A DNA stretch of 6,898 nucleotides from Bacteroidota bacterium (lineage in GTDB: Bacteria > Bacteroidota > Bacteroidia > M30B66). The position numbers and the translations under genes are program-made. Where the stretch lies: positions 1 to 6,898 of the forward strand of contig CANMGM010000122.1 in assembly GCA_947497195.1 (NCBI GenBank), given 5' to 3'. Each line of letters starts with the position of its first letter. The first letter of the stretch is position 1. Shown here in pieces: positions 6,220 to 6,898 of the stretch. Below the pieces are notes generated by a model that did no database searches, was not told where the DNA came from, and worked only from the letters and a program-made list of their open reading frames with translations.

Positions 6220-6600
6220 ATGAAAAAAATAGTGTTGTTCATTTTGCTTGTTCCCTTTGCGTCATTTTCACAGGCAAGGTTAGGTTCAACGAAAAGCGAG
6301 ATTTATACTGAATTCATCGATTTAGCCCCACGAGTTTCACTCGCGCCGGATGGGACCGAATACCTGGTTTTAAACATCGAAGAGTATATGGTTTTGCATT
6401 ACTTTGATAAAGCCGATATGTGCATTACATCAGTAATTTATCCGAAAACTGTGGCTGCACAAAACGCTTTGGTTGATAGTTACAATAGCAAATATGTTTG
6501 TATTGAGCCGGGACTTTGGAGAATGTATATATCCGATGAAAGGTATGATGAAGTTAAACGTATTAGCGTGGATCAACTAACCTATTTTGTATGGGATTGA
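6220..6600 (+). CDS. Small secreted protein of unknown function (126 aa)
   Basis: The protein starts with a clear signal peptide: MKK, a hydrophobic core (residues 4-14) and a likely cleavage site around SFSQA (15-19). There is no lipobox Cys, so it should be periplasmic or exported rather than a lipoprotein. The mature part of about 107 residues has no transmembrane segment and contains LGSTKSEIYTEF near its start, an alternating strand region around 47-75 (including YMVLHYFDKADMC), and a C-terminal WRMYISDERYDE segment. Two Cys (68 and 94) could form a disulfide. The general look, a short MKK-led secreted protein with a GxxKSEI opening, resembles uncharacterised Bacteroidota proteins; I cannot name a family. 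The ATG is the natural start because the signal peptide follows directly. No clear promoter was found: TTGATTTG at 6138-6145 is one mismatch from a -7 box but lacks a well-spaced partner. It converges on tRNA-Gly. Confidence 0.8.
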   Translation: MKKIVLFILLVPFASFSQARLGSTKSEIYTEFIDLAPRVSLAPDGTEYLVLNIEEYMVLHYFDKADMCITSVIYPKTVAAQNALVDSYNSKYVCIEPGLWRMYISDERYDEVKRISVDQLTYFVWD

Positions 6601-6641
6601 TACTATCCGTATTCTTTTTCGAATTCAGCTTCTCAATAACT

Positions 6642-6669
6642 AAAAACAAAAAAGCGCCTTATCGGCGCT

Positions 6670-6670
<1 letters not shown>
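6642..6670 (-). terminator. Rho-independent terminator of tRNA-Gly
   Basis: On the minus strand AAGCGCC (6670-6664) pairs with GGCGCTT (6658-6652) around a five-base loop, and is followed by TTTT, a G and a T-run (to about 6642). The first base of the stem is the last A of the tRNA CCA, so hairpin and tRNA abut. On the plus strand the stem has no T-tract after it, so it probably does not stop the secreted-protein gene efficiently. Confidence 0.85.
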
Positions 6671-6745
<75 letters not shown>

Positions 6746-6755
6746 ATTGGGATGG

Positions 6756-6785
6756 CAAAAGTAAAACAAATTCGATTTCTGCAAA
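6756..6785 (-). promoter_or_regulatory. Promoter of tRNA-Gly
   Basis: On the minus strand TTTG (6785-6782), an 18-base spacer and TACTTTTG (6763-6756) match both boxes of the Bacteroidota promoter exactly. The -7 box ends 10 bases before the mature tRNA 5' end. This is the best promoter in the window and supports the phylum assignment. Confidence 0.75.
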
Positions 6786-6800
6786 ACGAATTTTGAAAAA

Positions 6801-6898
6801 TTATTTTCCGCCGGTAAGTCGTTTAATGGATTCGAGCTTCAACAACGCTTCAACCGGTGTGAGGTTGTTGATGTCAATCCGCTCTAATTCCTCGCGAA
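6801..6898 (-). CDS. mutS: DNA mismatch repair protein MutS, C-terminal end only
   Basis: On the minus strand the frame enters at the right edge (first full codon 6896-6894), encodes 31 residues and stops with TAA at 6803-6801. The residues include REELERIDINNLTPVEALLKL and end IKRLTGGK. The pattern of an acidic I-D, then N-L-TP-EAL, L and a short basic tail is the typical extreme C-terminus of MutS, part of the helix-turn-helix region that supports dimerisation. MutS recognises mismatches in newly replicated DNA. The ATPase and mismatch-binding domains lie outside the window, so the call rests on this short segment alone. No hairpin terminator is seen in the 55 bases before tRNA-Gly, so read-through into the tRNA is possible. 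Confidence 0.85.
   Translation of the reverse strand, partial: REELERIDINNLTPVEALLKLESIKRLTGGK

Overview
The window looks like chromosomal DNA of a member of the Bacteroidota (Bacteroidetes). The reasons are: promoters of the TTTG / TAnnTTTG type used by that phylum, start codons without clear Shine-Dalgarno sequences, a secreted double-parvulin prolyl isomerase of a type common there, and moderate to low GC. The genus cannot be told from the sequence.

Layout. Positions 1-1905 (minus) hold most of a periplasmic SurA/PpiC-type peptidyl-prolyl isomerase that runs off the left edge. A 302-base divergent intergenic region separates it from a plus-strand gene for an unrecognised multi-pass membrane protein (2208-3092). 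After a spacer with two overlapping inverted repeats comes a complete MsbA-like ABC half-exporter (3222-5042, plus). Next is tRNA-Asn(GTT) (5143-5219) with its own promoter and a strong terminator. Immediately downstream lies a frameshifted GIY-YIG endonuclease remnant (5302-5522) preceded by a partial copy of a tRNA D-arm. A 17-base direct repeat brackets the tRNA plus remnant. About 700 bases without a convincing gene follow (5523-6219), then a small secreted protein (6220-6600, plus). The right end is on the minus strand: the last 31 codons of mutS, then tRNA-Gly(GCC) with its own promoter and a terminator that begins on the terminal A of its CCA.

How the parts relate. The prolyl isomerase and the ABC exporter both belong to cell-envelope biogenesis (outer-membrane protein folding and probably lipid export), but they are divergent or separately promoted and no operon can be shown. 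The two tRNAs are independent transcription units. The most interesting stretch is 5043-5560: tRNA, terminator, tRNA-fragment duplication and decayed GIY-YIG gene between direct repeats, which could be the scar of a small tRNA-associated mobile unit. That is inference. I see no CRISPR array, intact mobile element, or clear defence or biosynthetic system.
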